Below, one piece after another: positions 34,911 through 46,400 of a DNA stretch of 64,000 nucleotides. The notes beneath the pieces were generated by a model. That model did not search any database and was not told where the DNA came from. It worked only from the letters and a program-made list of their open reading frames with translations. The translations under genes were made by a program, and so were the position numbers. The stretch covers positions 113,509,727 to 113,573,726 of the forward strand of contig NC_092458.1 of the NCBI RefSeq assembly GCF_047495875.1, written 5' to 3'. This DNA is from Pithys albifrons albifrons (taxonomy: Eukaryota; Chordata; Aves; Passeriformes; Thamnophilidae). How positions within the stretch are numbered: the first letter of the stretch is position 1; each line of letters begins with the position of its first letter.

Positions 34911-35041
34911 ACAGAATCAGGTTGGAAGGGACCTCTGGAGCTCATCTAGTCCTAGCCCTGCTCCTCATCCAGGGGCAGCCAGAGCAGGGTGCCCAGCACT
35001 GTGCCCTGGTTTGGGCATCTCCACAGGTGGAATCTGTTCCA
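34911..35041 (-). mobile_element. CR1 LINE 3' end, antisense, older type
   Basis: It begins acagaatcaggttggaaggg, then ctggagctcatctagtcc, and continues through gggcagccagagcagggtgc. The consensus differs from that of the element at 3683, indicating another CR1 subfamily. It lies downstream of MPZL1. Confidence 0.85.
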
Positions 35042-35889
35042 AACAAACTCAAGCTTACATTCCACAGTAACACTGAGTAAATGAAAAACAGTTGCAGGCC
35101 CATGGAAGAACCTTTCAGAACCACATAAGGTAATCCTTTAATTGTGACAGCGGAACTTTAACAACTATTTTGTGTACAGTGTTTCAGGTGTTTTTCCCAA
35201 CACTATATTCTTTCATCAGGGTCAGACTTCACAGGTTTCCTGACAGCACCTCCCTTTATTAAAAGCTAACAGCTTCATTTTTGTATACATGCACTAGCTA
35301 GATTTTAGGATGATGTCCTCAAAGCCAGAACCAGCTGCTTAAAACAGGCTCTAAAGGAAACCAAGGATTAATTTATTCTGCTAGATGTCAGTTCCTAATC
35401 CTGCAATATCTGAATTTGTGTAACCCTTCTTCCAGGACTTGGCTGGTGTCAAAGAAAGGATGTGTTTCAGTTTTAAAGGAAGTTTTTAGGGTATCAGTAT
35501 TCAGGTGTTTTACAAATCTCATAGGGAACTGAGACACTGCACTGTGGCTCACTGACCTAACCATTGCAGCTCTGTACATTATTTAACATTTTATTTTTTG
35601 GCAATAATATGTACAAGATGAAAAATGAACAAATTTCTTCTCCACAGAAGACCTTTAAATATCATCTTCTACTTCGTGGATTGCACAGGGTGTTTTAGCA
35701 AGATTGCACATGATGGGCTGTGATGGTTGTACCCAGTGCTGGAAGGTGGTGGAGTGGGACCCTCTCATGCCAGACACCCTCAGGGGCAGCTTGTCAACTC
35801 AAACTTCCATCTGTTGATACAATCCAGTATCTGATGTGTGCCAGAGCACTCCTCTTGGTTGCTGCAGTGCTTACATTGGTGACTGTAGC

Positions 35890-36100
35890 CAGGAAATTCT
35901 TTACTCAGAAGGTGGGCAGGCCATGGCACAGGTTGGGCAGAGCAGCTGTGGCTGCCCCATCCCTGGAAGTGTCCAAGGCAAGGCTGGATGGGGATCTGAG
36001 CAACCTGATCTAGTGGGAGGTGTCCCTGCCCATGACAGGGGAGTTGGAACTGGATGATCTTTAAGGTCCCTTCCAACCCAACCCATTCTGTGATTCTGTG
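35890..36100 (+). mobile_element. CR1 LINE 3' end
   Basis: It starts around aggaaattctttactcagaa, passes tggctgccccatccctggaa and ends ccattctgtgattctgtg. About 210 nt, + strand, 5'-truncated. Confidence 0.9.
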
Positions 36101-36110
36101 TGATCTCCTC

Positions 36111-36848
36111 TAGTGCTGGATTCTGCCCCTGGGGTGGGCAGCCCTGGGTGTACGGACAGACTGGGGAATGAGGTGCTGGAAAGCAGTGCCGGGCAAGGGA
36201 CTGTGGGTCCTGGTTGGTGGCCAGTTGGCCATGAGGCAGCAGTGGCCTTGAGCCAGGAGGGACATCCCTGTCTGGGGGCATCAGGCACAGCATCACTGGC
36301 CGGAGGGAGGGGATTGTCCTGCTCTGGAGCAGCCTCACCTGCAATATTGGGGTGGTTTGGGGCACCAAAATATAAGAGATAATGAGGCAATAGAGTGTCC
36401 AAAGGAGGGCAGCGAGGATGGGGAAGGGCCTGGAGGGGCAGCGTGTGAGGAGCACTGAGGGCACTTGGTGTGTTCATCCTGGAGGATAAGAGACTGAGGG
36501 GAGACCTCATTGCAGTTGGAACTTCTTTGTAAAGGGAAGAGGAGGGGCAGGCACTGATCTCTTCACTCTTGTGACCAGTGACAGGACTTGAAGAAAGGCC
36601 ATGAAGCTGAGTTAGGGAGGTTTAGGTTGGATATCAGGAAAAAGTTCTTCACCCAGAGGGTGGTGGGCACCGAGCAGGCTCCCCAGGGCAGTGGGCACAG
36701 CACCAAGTCTGACAGGGTTCAAGAAGCATTTGGACAATGCTCTCAGGCACATGGTGTGACTCGGGGTGTCCTGCATAGGGGCCAGGAGCTGGACTCGATG
36801 ATCTTGATGGGTCCCCTCCAACTCAGCATATCCTGTGATTCCCTGATT
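36111..36848 (+). mobile_element. CR1 LINE 3' region, second copy in tandem with the previous
   Basis: Degraded CR1 body (gccagttggccatgaggcag; gagactgaggggagacctca) and 3' end (ggactcgatgatcttgatgg ... catatcctgtgattccctgatt). It belongs to a different subfamily from the element at 3683. It abuts the CR1 at 35890 in the same orientation, suggesting insertion near the end of an existing copy. Confidence 0.85.
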
Positions 36849-37173
36849 GAGATCAGGATGAATCCTACTGTTGCTGTTTTCCTTACTTACAAGGCTGTTA
36901 CTTCCCAACGTTTGTTTTACACTAAGTAATAAACTGACACTTTTGATGTGGTTGATGGAGAAACTTGATTTTGATCTGCCTACGTTCATCCCTGAGCATC
37001 ACCCTCTTTCTCCTCAGTCATTTTTGAGTAAGGGGAAGAATTGTGATGAATGTAGGTGATCAAAAACTTGCTGCTATGAGAAGATGGGGCTGGCCTTGCC
37101 TCTGAAATCTGCTACTAATGTTTGTTTCTTTTCCTGCTGGGATATACTGGAGAATCTGAGCACAATTTTGGTT

Positions 37174-37252
37174 TGGTGCTAACTTCAGGAAAAACGCTAA
37201 TTGGTGCTAACTTTAGGAGGCTTTGTGATCTGGTGCTAACTTTAGGAGACAG
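37174..37252. repeat. Three tandem copies of a 28-29-bp unit
   Basis: The segment tggtgctaactttagga recurs at 37174 (with one change), 37202 and 37231. It is a small intergenic tandem repeat. Confidence 0.8.
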
Positions 37253-40225
37253 GCCGATGTGGCTGTGTGAACTGATGTGAGGAAACACCTCCTTGCATGG
37301 CTTTTGTCCGAGGAGGGTCCTTGCAAGGCTGCTCGAGTCCTCTTTATGTGGGCAGAATGAACTTTGAAATATTTTTAAAAAACGTTGAACATCTTTTTAG
37401 GAAGAGACAAGTCTCTTCCCCCAGGAATGGCAGAAATCAGTCTGAATCCCTCTCCAGCGAGTAGGGCTGTTGAATTTTCTTTTTGTCATGGAAAAGTGAA
37501 CAATGTAGCTATTAAGTAACATACTGAGGTCAAAAGAACTTCAGGCTTTGTGAGACAAGCTTGTCAACTTTCCCTCAGGTTATCTTGGCTTGTTTAATGA
37601 TGCGATAACCTGTGCCGATGAAAGGGAATTGGCTTACTTAGTAAAGCTGCAGGAGACAGAGAACTTCTACTTCCTTGATGGGTAGAGCAAGCAGAGATAA
37701 AAGTCAAACAAGGTCAACATATCCTGATATTATGGTGACCAGAAGTTTAACTCTGTTTGCTCTGCTGCTGTACTCTTAATTCTCCGATGCTGTTCCGTGC
37801 AGGTGAAAAAAACAGCTTGAACTTCGGGGACCAGGGAGGGCACTGCCCTTGCCCTGCTGTAGTGCTGCTGCCAGCTCTTTTTAGGACCTTTATTTTAGAA
37901 AGAGGTGCTGCCTGCCAAGCTTGCAGCAGCCCAGCAGAGGAGTGGGCATCTCTCTTGAGGCAGAAGCCTCAATGAATAAAACAGTTATGGGGGTCATTGC
38001 TATTTGATAGTGCACCTGGGGAAGGTCTGTGTGATGGAAAAGACTTGCACTGAATTCTTTTATTCATCATGCAAACAAAACTGGGGTCAATCTGAAATCT
38101 TCCTTATTTTTGATTACCATAAATGAATTTCAAGAGACAAATTGCAAATCATTATAAAGTACCAATCTGAGTAATTTGGTAGCTGTACTCAGTACATCAG
38201 ATTTCCACTGCCCCTTCTGACTTTGGGGACGATGGTCACCACGTTCACAAAGTGGCATTAGGAGCTATTGCAGGGTGGCAAGTGCCTCACTGTAACTCAT
38301 TGACTGATGTGTCATTTATAACCAGAGACCTGCAGGGTTTTGTTTTCTCTCAAAGCTTTAGTGATATTTCAGTTTATGACTAGAAGAGCTGTAATTAGGT
38401 TTTTAAAGTTTTTAAGCCTGTGAGAACTGTTTAGGTAACCATCTGTAACTGCAGTAAATGTGTACATGAAACTTAGGAGCTGCATTGCCTTAGAGTGGAA
38501 GTTAGGACTGATTGATTGGTAACCAGAACACCTTCATTCTGTCTTGAAATCATCTTGGAATTTTACATTACTAATGTGTCTGCCTAGGACCTCAAATGCT
38601 CTTACTGTATACCAGGTGATGGAAATATTTTCTCTTTAAAACCACCAAGTGGAGAAGGTCGACCAGACTTCTGGGCTGTGGCCACACCCCTGCAGTGCCA
38701 GTATTTAGGTGACATTTTTCCATGGGACACTACAAAATCATATTAACTATGCTCAGCAATTATACTCTTCTTGAGGCTTCTCTTTCCCTTCTCTTCACTG
38801 CCCTACAGCTAATAAGCCCTTTCATTTACAGGTATTTTTGCACTCTAAAATGTAAGTTCTATGCCTTGGAGATCAGTGTGCTGTGCAATGTTCTCTGTCT
38901 CCCTGCAATGCCAGCTGTTCTTACGTGGTAAATGTAACTGAAAACACACTACTTGGGTACTTCTCTTTTGTAAACCTCTGTCCTGGAGGTGTGCAAGGAA
39001 ACAAACACCTGTAAGACAGGTGTATAATCTGTGTGAGGGAGCTAGATATGCATTGCATGGCCTGATTACATGAAGAGCCAGTGTACCAACTGTTAGTGCT
39101 TTTGCTTTTACAAACTCATCTGGAAACAGTTATCTTGGATATTTTTTCTTGAATGGACTTTCATGTTTTGTATTGTAATCTTGTGAATATTTTAATACAC
39201 TTTTTTTTTCCCATTACTGGTTTGCTGGATGAATCTTACCTGGTTGAGGATTGGGAAGGGAGTGGGACTGAATACAACCCCTCTCTCTGGCAGTGTCCTT
39301 CAGTCACAGCACTGTCCACTCAGCAACAGCACAGCTGGAGGACTCACCCTGTGCACTGACCATTCAGGCTGCTGCTTCAGCTGGAAGAACCAAGAAATGC
39401 AAGAGGAACTGTAGCAGAACACACAACTGGCTCCACTGTGGGACAGCCTTTGCAACAGGGGAGCTGACAGAGTATCAGGTGCATGTCTTGTAAGAATGGA
39501 AAATGCTTCCCTTGACCGTCCTGCACCAGTACTTGGCACGGGATAACGATGTTGTACAAAGGGTGGAAAAGGAGGGGACATCAGTGCCACAACAAGGTGT
39601 GGTTCCTTTCCCTGCCATGCTGGAGTGATAACTCAGATGAGGTTGGGAAAAATAGGGGTGGGGAGAGACATAGTAACAGGACCTTGCAAAACCCCAGCAT
39701 TTCAAGGCCTTCATCTTCATGAAAGCTGAATCCTGAAGAAGCTGCCTTGCCTCAGTTATCTTTTTCCCTGAGTGCTGGTACTTCAATGCATCTTCTGCCT
39801 CGAGTTACAAAGGATGACAGAAGCTAAAACATCAGTGGCACATACTGGTTTGTTCTCCTTTTTGTTAAAGACAGCAGTGGCTGGGAAAATGAAGATACAA
39901 ATTAAGATACACGTAATTGAAGATGAAAAGAGTGTCCTTACGCTACCAGGGAAGAGCAGCAGGGAATGAAATGCAAATGCTGCTGCTGGTTTCTGGCAAA
40001 CCCCTGGCTGGTTTCTGGCAAACCCCTGGCCAGGTGTGACTGTGACAGGGAAGATCACTGCAAGTCTGGAGCTCTGGCTGTCACCAGCACTGTGTCACTG
40101 CTGGCGCTGATCAGCCGAGTCAGGTAAGGTGAGACCCAGCAACTCATTCCAGGCACAACCCACAGGCAGTTTCTTTAAAGAGACAATACAAACACACAGT
40201 TCTGCTTCAACTTAAAAGGTTGCCC

Positions 40226-40231
40226 TTTATT
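40226..40231 (-). terminator. MPC2 poly(A) signal AATAAA
   Basis: TTTATT on + reads AATAAA on -, about 175 nt after the MPC2 stop codon. It gives a short 3' UTR, which is reasonable for this gene. Cleavage is expected near 40200-40215. Confidence 0.75.
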
Positions 40232-40403
40232 TTAAGGTGTGGAGATACTTTGTTATTTGCACTTAGAAAACATTTGCTGTCTAAACATTTCAGTTTCCTC
40301 TCTCATTTTCTCTGAGGAAAACAACATTAAAATTAGTGAAGCTGGGTCCCATGGGGATGGGTTTGTGCGTTGTCAGATGTGACCTGTTGGGTTAAGCATC
40401 TCT

Positions 40404-40449
40404 TTACTGCAGCTGCTCTTGCTGGTTTGCTTTTAGCTCCTGCTTATAC
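40404..40449 (-). CDS. MPC2: MPC2 exon 5 (C-terminal tail and stop)
   Basis: Acceptor ccaatag at 40450-40451; encodes YKQELKANQQEQLQ and TAA at 40404-40406. The start matches human YNQELKAK. The last residues are Gln-rich rather than ending in the human KAHK. Confidence 0.92.
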
Positions 40450-43400
40450 CTATTGGAAAAAAAAAAGAGCGAGCACAGGCTAAGAATAGAATAGAACACC
40501 AGTCACAATAACAGTGTCTTCCTAACAGTCTGTGCAGCAGAGAAGGTTTAAAATTACAACAGGCTTAAGAGTGGAAACTCAGGATAGGAGAGCTTAATCC
40601 ATGTAAGAAGTTCCAAAGTAGTCAGTTTGCTGCATTCCTGGCCAGTACTGAAGCCAGAAAACTTCAAAGTTTCCCTCAAGAAATAACAAAAAGTGCTGTT
40701 TGGCTTAGGAATCCTTTGATCCAGCTGGAACTGACACGATCCAATGCTGAAGGCTGACAGAAGTGTAGAGCATATGAGGACACAGTCTGGGCTATTTGTC
40801 AGTCAGACCCACAGCTTTTAAATGCCTCAGACCCAGAAACTTACATGCAGCATTCCTTAAAACAGCTTACAAGGAGCTTACATCGAGCATTCCTTAAAAC
40901 ATGCTCTAGCTGGACTGAAAATACTTAAATCTTCACTCCAACTTAGCTGGGAAACTAACAGTGTGGCAAAAAAGATCTGCAATGTTTAATTAATCCCTCA
41001 GTTCCTCTTGGCTGATGCCCTGACACGGGCTGGCAGCATTGATAATCCCTGGTTAGGATGAGGTGGTTTGAATGCTCAGTTAGTGTGTAGAGTAGCCCTT
41101 CTTACCTCCATATTCGGAAGAGCTGAGAGCCACCAGCACAGCCAACAAAGAAGTTCACAGCAAAGAGACTCCAGTTTTTAGGAATAATAACTAGAGAGTA
41201 CCGGGACCAAATAAGGCCTGTTGGATAAAATGGAAAGTTTGCAGATGTTAAGCCTTTAAAGTGAAATACTCAGACATTTCCCTAAGTTTGGAGACTGAAA
41301 AATGGGCCTGTTTAAGTAAATAATTTTTACAGCTTCATGTTAGACAACTGCTTTTTTTATAACTCCCTATTTCTCAGAAGTGCCACAGGTGCCACTGGGA
41401 CAGCTACAGGTACGTGTTGCATTTTTCAAAAATATCCAGACAGTAAAATCAAACAAAAATCTCTGCTCTACAGCAGACTGGACCTCAATTCTCCAGCACA
41501 GTTGCAGAGTAGTGGTATTTTGCTGTAGTACATCCAGTTTGCTGCACTAGATTAAAGATTACAGAATCCAGCAGTCAAGAAAGGTTTATGCAAAGCTTAT
41601 GCAAAACACAAAGCATTTTGTCAGACACCAAAATAAAGTCTGGAGAAAGAAGAAGGTGGTAGCAGCTGTAGTTTTGATTTTCAGCCTCAGCTGCCACAAA
41701 TCAAGAGCCAGCTGGACATGAGCAGTGTGTGTCCAGGTGGCCAAGGGCATCCTGGCCTGGATCAGGAATAGTGTGGCCAGCAGGACCAGGGACGTGACTG
41801 TCCCTCTGTGGGGACATTGGCACTGGAGAGGCCACACCTCAAATCCTCTGTCCAGTTCTGGGCCCCTCACTCCAAGATACTGAGGTGCTGGAGCATGTCC
41901 AAGGAAGGGAACAGAGCTGGGGAAGAGTCTGGAGCACAAGTTTTATTGAGGAGCAGCTGAGGGAGCTGGGGGTGTTCAGCCTGGACAGGAGGAAGCTCAG
42001 GAGTGACCTTATCTCTACAACTGCCTTAATTAAAGGAGGTGGTAGTCGGGTGGGGGTCAGGCTCTGCTCCCAGTAACAAATGACAGGATGGGAAGAAATG
42101 GTCTCAAGTTGCACTGAGGGGGATTAAATTAGATACTAGGAAAAAAATCACTGAAAGGATTGTCACCATTGGAATGGGCTGCCCAGGAAAGTGGAGGAGT
42201 GGTAAGGTGTGTAGATGTGTCACGTAGGGACAGGGTTTAGTGATGGGCTTGGCAGTGCTGGGTTAATGGTTGGATTCAATGATCTGAGAGGTCTTTTCTA
42301 AATGATTCTGTGCTTACAGACCATTGTTTCTGCCAGTGTGAACATTCTGGGCAGACAGCAGTCCATGTACCGCTGCTTCAAATGTCTTGTAACATTTGCA
42401 AATTCTTTCCAGTTAGTGTAAATACTCAACCATTCCTTAATCCCTTAAAGTCTGTTCTAAAAAAGTCACTATATCCTGGACTGATTTCAAAATTACTTGA
42501 CCTGAAGCAAAAGAGGTCACTGACTAGAAATGAGTGGTCTCATTGTAACTGAAGGGATGAAACTCATGTCCTAACTCGTAGCACCTTGCTCTGGACAATT
42601 CCAAATTAAGACACAGGTAGCAAACCATTACATGATTACAGAATGCTCAGAGATTTAATACCAAGTATACAGCTGTCCTGAATATCACCCAACAGCATAG
42701 TGGGAGCTGGCATGTTACAGCTAAGCCTTTCTGCAGAAGTGGATTAGTTGTGATGGAGGATTTGGAGAGGAGTGAATTCAGACTCAGTGCTGTGTATAAA
42801 CATGGAGTAACTGTGGCTTTACCTGTGGCCATCAGTACTGCAGACTGTGCTGTGCTGAGCTTTTCTGCTGGTCTGGCCATGTCAGCCAGCCCAGCACACA
42901 CCAAACCCTGTAAAGAGAAACTCAGTGAGCACCAGGCCAGGATCTCCTGGGACAGACCAAGCACTGTGCACGGGGAAGTTGCTTCACAGCTCAGTGCTTA
43001 CTCTACATGCATTATGCAGGAGATGGGATGCACTGTGTGAGCAGTTGGGGTCTTGGAGCACCATCCACTTCCAGTCCCTTGTGGGAGGGATAAGAACACA
43101 ACTATGGGGGTGTCAACTGGCTGGCAATAAAATCCCAGGCAGAGGCAATTTTGTGTTAATTCAAGAACAAGGTTAGTTTTGGTACAGCTGATTTCTTAAC
43201 CAAACCTGCGTTTTTGTTGTAAGCAACAAGTAGGTACTTATCTAAATAAGGCCCTTCTTCCTACAGCTCAGGCTGAGATACTGCTGGTAAAGCTGTAGGT
43301 GTGACACAACAGTCTTCACTCACCTTCCTCTGAGGGGGTAGAAGTGCTGCTTCTTTAATGGAAGTTATAATTTCAGTAAAAGTAGAAAACTGCCAGGTGA

Positions 43401-46400
43401 CCTGAGGAATAGCTTGGCTGATCTGCCTGACATTAGCAGCAAACACGCTGCTTGATTTGTTTGCTGTGTTATTGCCCTCTACTGGAAATACAATTTCACG
43501 TTCAGGTTACAGGAGTTCACCAAAAAAATCCACAAAAAGGCCCTCAAAATCAAAATCCCACAAATAAGAGAGTCCTAATGCTTTTAATTCCCTGACTGCC
43601 ACTGAGGACTACATTGGCTCCAACCCAGAAACCAGTTTTCAAGAGGCTCCTGTGTGCTGTCTCACTGATGGGAGAGATGGGCTTTTGGCACTCCTGGGTA
43701 CCTGCAGTAAATGTGCCTTTGCCATCCAGGGGGCACGTCTTTTTAACTTCCCAGTGGAGATACCCACTGTGAGCTCAGGGAACCATTTCTGCATGTTCAC
43801 GGGGTTAAAACCAGCTCTTTTGAGGCTTGGGAGCCGGAGAACCTCTGAGGAAGGGGAAGGCTGGCCATGGTTCCTGCAGCTCCTTAGGCTGACAAAGAAA
43901 CCAGGCTGTAGCTTAGACCAAAATGCATTGCCTGTGGCCTAGAAATAGTTGGATTCACCATGGCAAAGGGAGGAACCAGCTGGCAATGGCAAGAGCAGGT
44001 GACATCCTTGCCTGTTATCAGACAAGGAAATCAAACAGCTCTGTGTGTTTAGAGGTCATTTGTTTTATCTGCACCAATACAACAACTAGGAGGAGAGCAG
44101 TGAATAAGGAGGAGGCAAATACTTCACTGGGCACACACAGAGCTCAGAGATGTAGCCAAGTAGGAAGCAGAAAGCTTTTGTTTTCTCAGGACTACCTTGC
44201 ACTCTGAGATGCTTTAACGCACCTTCAGGCTAGGAGGCCTGGGAATGAGCTTCCCTAAGATACTCCTTAAACTCCTCAATCTCTGGAGAAATACCTGCTT
44301 TGGGAGTTTTGCATTATGCCAGCTCATGCTGGAGCACAAGTGCTGTGGGGAGAGGCTGAGGGAGCTGGGGGTGTTTAGCCTGGAGAAGAGGAGGCTCAGA
44401 GGTGACCTCAGCACTGTCTGGAACTACCTGAAGGGAAGTTCTGGCCAGGTGGGGGTTGGTCTCTTCTCCCAGGCACTCAGCAATAGGACAAGGGGGCACG
44501 ATGGGCTCAAGCTCTGCCAGGGCAAATTGAAGCTGGAGAGCAGAAAAAACTTCTTTGCAGAGAGAGTGCTCAGGCATTGGAATGGGCTGCCCAGAGAGGG
44601 GGTGGATTTCCCATCCCTGGAGGTTTCAAAACTGAGCTTGGCCGTGGCACTGAGTACCATGATCTGGTAAAGGGACTGGAGTTGGACCAAGGGTTGGACT
44701 TGATGATCTCGGAGGTCTTTTCCAACCCAATCGATTCTATAATTCTATGCCTGCCCTGAGTTAATGTTTTGTAAGAGAAAGCTTTTGTGAACCTTGCAGT
44801 GAAAGGCACAGTTTTCTCACAAAGCACTTCCTGCATGTTGTGCTGTGTGTTATCAAGGTTAATTTTGTTCCTCCATGTACATTAAAAGTTTGAGCCTTGG
44901 AATTAAATCCTCCTGTAGGCTCCAATATCTGCTGGAAAACTCCTGCTTGCCCAGTGGATTGGTGCTGACTGATACCCAGACACCAGCTGGGATCTGATAC
45001 TTACCCATTTCATAATTGGTGCCCAGAAAAACACTGTCTTGGGACCTGAGGGAGTGGGGGAGGAAAGAGAAAATAAGTTAAATTATTGAGTGAGATGTGG
45101 CTATTTTAATACCCACAGTAAGTTTGGGTTGGTTTGTTTTTAATAAAGAATTGTGTGTATTAGCACAGTTTCTACCACTGTACAAGCTCTGAATACTCAG
45201 AGTTACCAACTCAGTGCATCAACTTCCAGTTGTGTAATCAGCCCACACATTTCTGCAACAGATGAGTAGGATTTTGTGTGTTCATTGTTAAGCAATTAAG
45301 GACACTTTTCTGAATAACAGAAAAAGGCAGAGTCAGAATTGAAGTTCACGGTGTAATGGATTAATTAGAGGAAAATACATCTGTGAAACTTCTTTAACAT
45401 GCTCAGTGCAATGCTGGAAGGAGGCAGGAAACAGGAGGAAAGCAGGAAATTTGGTACAGTCATTGGGTTTTCACTGGTTGTATAGAAAAATTTAAGACAT
45501 ACAAGAACATTGCAGAAAAGGGATGTTACTTTTTAATAGAAAAAAACCCACACAAAGAGTACAGTGATCAAGTATTGCCTAAACCTGGATATAAAAGCAG
45601 GACTTAGTGACTTAAAAATAGTCCTTAAAAATTAGATGAGCAATGGAAAGAACAATGTGCCATTGAGACCTGGTGATAATAAACTGGAGCAGGCAAAGTC
45701 AATTTATAGTGGAAAGAGTTAGGATAAGGCCTAGGAATGGTGAAGACAGTTTCCAAAGAATGAGTAAAACTTACTCTACAGCTGGACTAGCACAAATAGG
45801 ATTTTAAATCTTTGCAATTAAAATTCAGAAGTATTTTATTACTGGTACTGTAACAAGCCACTTCCTTTCCCAAATTACAGCCACCTCTTCACACTACAGG
45901 CATTAGAGGGCTCAAGGGAGAGCACAGATCCCAAACAGAAGCAGCAGCAAATGTAAGGAAAGTGTTCTCATCCATCTCTAACCTGTGCCTCTCAACAGCT
46001 GTGTCCTTCTGGCAGAGACAATGCCTCAAACCTCCACCCAGGAACCTCCCAGGAGGCAAAGGGTGATGATGGAGGAAGAGCAAAAAAACTCCAGAAGAAG
46101 GGAGAAAAATAATGGAATGGGATCTGGGGGAAAACAATTACCTTACAAATATCTTAGAGTGGTGCTAAAATGGGAAGTGGTTGGTTAAAACAAAGCACTG
46201 TAAAGCCATGCCAGGAATCATTAATCTAAGGGTGCTGCTCCAAGCCTGGAATGAGAGACCACAATCCCAAGCACCACCCGGGGGACACTGTTCTGGTGCC
46301 ACCAAACACCTCAGAGCCCAGGCCCTGCCGTGCCTGGTCAGCACTCTGGTACACCCAGCCTGAAGCCAAGTTCTCTGCAATGTGCAGCAGGTGTGTCATG

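Larger units (their letters stand above)
34265..40225. other. MPZL1-MPC2 intergenic region (ADCY10 interval)
   Basis: Between the tail-to-tail genes MPZL1 (+) and MPC2 (-) I see only CR1 pieces (34911-36848), a small tandem repeat (37174-37252), a 22-bp direct repeat (39986-40029) and unique sequence; 37253-39985 shows nothing recognisable. In human this interval holds ADCY10, of which no exon was recognised here. Part of the left edge may be MPZL1 3' UTR. Confidence 0.7.
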
